DNA of 5,149 nt, from the NCBI GenBank assembly GCA_016938425.1, contig JAFGUR010000015.1, positions 1-5,149 on the forward strand. The letters are read 5' to 3'. The position numbers and the translations under genes were made by a program. The notes beneath the pieces are model-generated. The model was not told the origin of the DNA. It worked only from the letters and a program-made list of their open reading frames with translations, and did not search any database. Source of the stretch: Fusobacteriaceae bacterium. Its GTDB lineage: Bacteria; Fusobacteriota; Fusobacteriia; Fusobacteriales; Fusobacteriaceae. Of this stretch, positions 4,479-5,149 are shown piece by piece (position 1 is the stretch's first letter; each line of letters begins with the position of its first letter).

Positions 4479-5149
4479 ATGAATAAAAAATTTGCACCAG
4501 AACCATTTAAAATTAAAATGGTAGAAAACATGGCTGTTTTAACTAGAGAAGAAAGATTAGAAGCTATGGAAAGAGCTGGATATAACACTTTCTTACTAAA
4601 ATCAGAAGAATGTTATATTGACTTATTAACAGACTCAGGAACTAATGCTATGAGTGACAAACAATGGGCTGGACTTATGCTTGGAGACGAAGCATACGCT
4701 GGAAGTAGAAACTTCTACCACTTAGAAGAAACAGTTCAAGACTTATTCGGATACAAATATGTTGTACCTACTCACCAAGGTAGAGGAGCAGAAAACATAC
4801 TTTCAACTTTAACAATCAAACCAGGAGATTATGTTCCAGGAAACATGTATTTCACAACTACTAGATTCCACCAAGAAAGAAATGGAGCAACTTTTAGAGA
4901 CGTAATTATAGATGAAGCACATGATACACAAGCTATATTACCATTCAAAGGGAATGTAGATTTAAATAAATTCCAAGCTTTAATAGACGAAGTTGGAGCA
5001 GATAAAATACCTTACATCTGTTTAGCAGTAACAGTTAACTTAGCTGGAGGACAACCAGTTTCTATGGCTAACATCAAAGCTGTTTCTGAATTAGCTCATA
5101 AAAATGGAATAATGGTAATGTTCGATGCAACTCGTTGCGTAGAAAATGC
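4479..5149 (+). CDS. tpl: Tyrosine phenol-lyase (beta-tyrosinase), N-terminal 223 codons
   Basis: The enzyme is cytoplasmic, uses pyridoxal phosphate, and splits L-tyrosine into phenol, pyruvate and ammonia, letting the cell use tyrosine as carbon, nitrogen and energy source. The sequence aligns with Citrobacter TPL at a constant offset of two. Visible active-site residues are Thr51, Tyr73, Gln100-Gly101-Arg102 (phosphate-binding loop), Phe125-Thr126, Asn187, Asp216 (pairs with the cofactor ring nitrogen) and Arg219. Thr126 in YFTTTRFHQ separates it from tryptophanase, which has Asp there and a TQGHS-like continuation. The Schiff-base lysine, expected near residue 259, lies beyond the window, as does the rest of a roughly 460-residue protein. 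AAGGAGG ends eight bases before the ATG. Codons use more C-ending choices (AAC, TTC, TAC) than the plasmid-type genes, as expected for a highly expressed native gene. A tyrosine transporter often neighbours tpl but would lie outside the window. Confidence 0.96.
   Translation, partial: MNKKFAPEPFKIKMVENMAVLTREERLEAMERAGYNTFLLKSEECYIDLLTDSGTNAMSDKQWAGLMLGDEAYAGSRNFYHLEETVQDLFGYKYVVPTHQGRGAENILSTLTIKPGDYVPGNMYFTTTRFHQERNGATFRDVIIDEAHDTQAILPFKGNVDLNKFQALIDEVGADKIPYICLAVTVNLAGGQPVSMANIKAVSELAHKNGIMVMFDATRCVEN

Noticed and set aside
1..5149. tRNA, rRNA or riboswitch genes
   Set aside because: I found no cloverleaf-like arms, TTCRANNC loop, T-box motif or other recognisable structured RNA. The AT content makes weak hairpins common.
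4479..5149. Tryptophanase (tnaA) as the identity of the right-edge gene
   Set aside because: Thr126 in the YFTTTRFHQ segment marks tyrosine phenol-lyase; tryptophanase has Asp at that position and a TQGHS-type continuation.

Overview
The window is very AT-rich, and its coding regions favour A/T-ending codons (AGA, TTA, AAA, ATA). At the right edge it carries the first 223 codons of a clear tyrosine phenol-lyase. Extreme low GC, strong AGGAGG-type Shine-Dalgarno sites and an amino-acid-fermenting tyrosine phenol-lyase fit Fusobacterium best; a low-GC clostridium is the main alternative. The organism call is an inference from these traits.

Region 1 (1-283) looks like a plasmid-type replication origin. 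It has a small T-rich terminator-like hairpin at the left edge, a 9-bp tandem repeat, and an array of 21-bp direct repeats (five full copies plus a partial sixth). A good promoter and a strong ribosome binding site follow. Region 2 (284-2236, + strand) encodes a Rep_3-type initiator protein with a long charged C-terminal tail (284-1501), then a Crp/Fnr-family regulator (1580-2236).

Region 3 (2237-2307) is a short gap between converging genes, filled by a nested, almost fully symmetric inverted repeat. Region 4 (2308-3928, - strand) is a compact partition-like operon. Its order is a 49-residue ribbon-helix-helix protein at 3733-3882 (small and easily missed), then ParA, then a non-canonical ParB-position protein with a predicted helix-turn-helix. 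ParA and its partner overlap by 14 nt. A strong promoter (TTGTTA-N17-TATAAT) and a TATACGTATA palindrome precede the operon.

Region 5 (3883-4478) is about 600 bp without a convincing gene. It holds the divergent par promoter, long A/T tracts, repeated 13-mers in both orientations, and a perfect 11-bp inverted repeat whose right arm abuts the -35 of the tpl promoter (TTGACA-N17-TATAGT). Region 6 (4479 to the end) is tpl, cut by the window edge.

Taken together, iterons + Rep + ParA/partner/RHH form a self-contained replication and partition module of the kind low-copy plasmids use. It sits directly beside a catabolic gene with its own promoter. The stretch is either a plasmid carrying tpl or, more likely, a plasmid-derived module integrated in a chromosome. 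The window alone cannot decide. I see no new enzyme system. The least explained parts are the 2238-2300 symmetric element, the unusual ParB-position protein, and the repeat-rich tpl control region.
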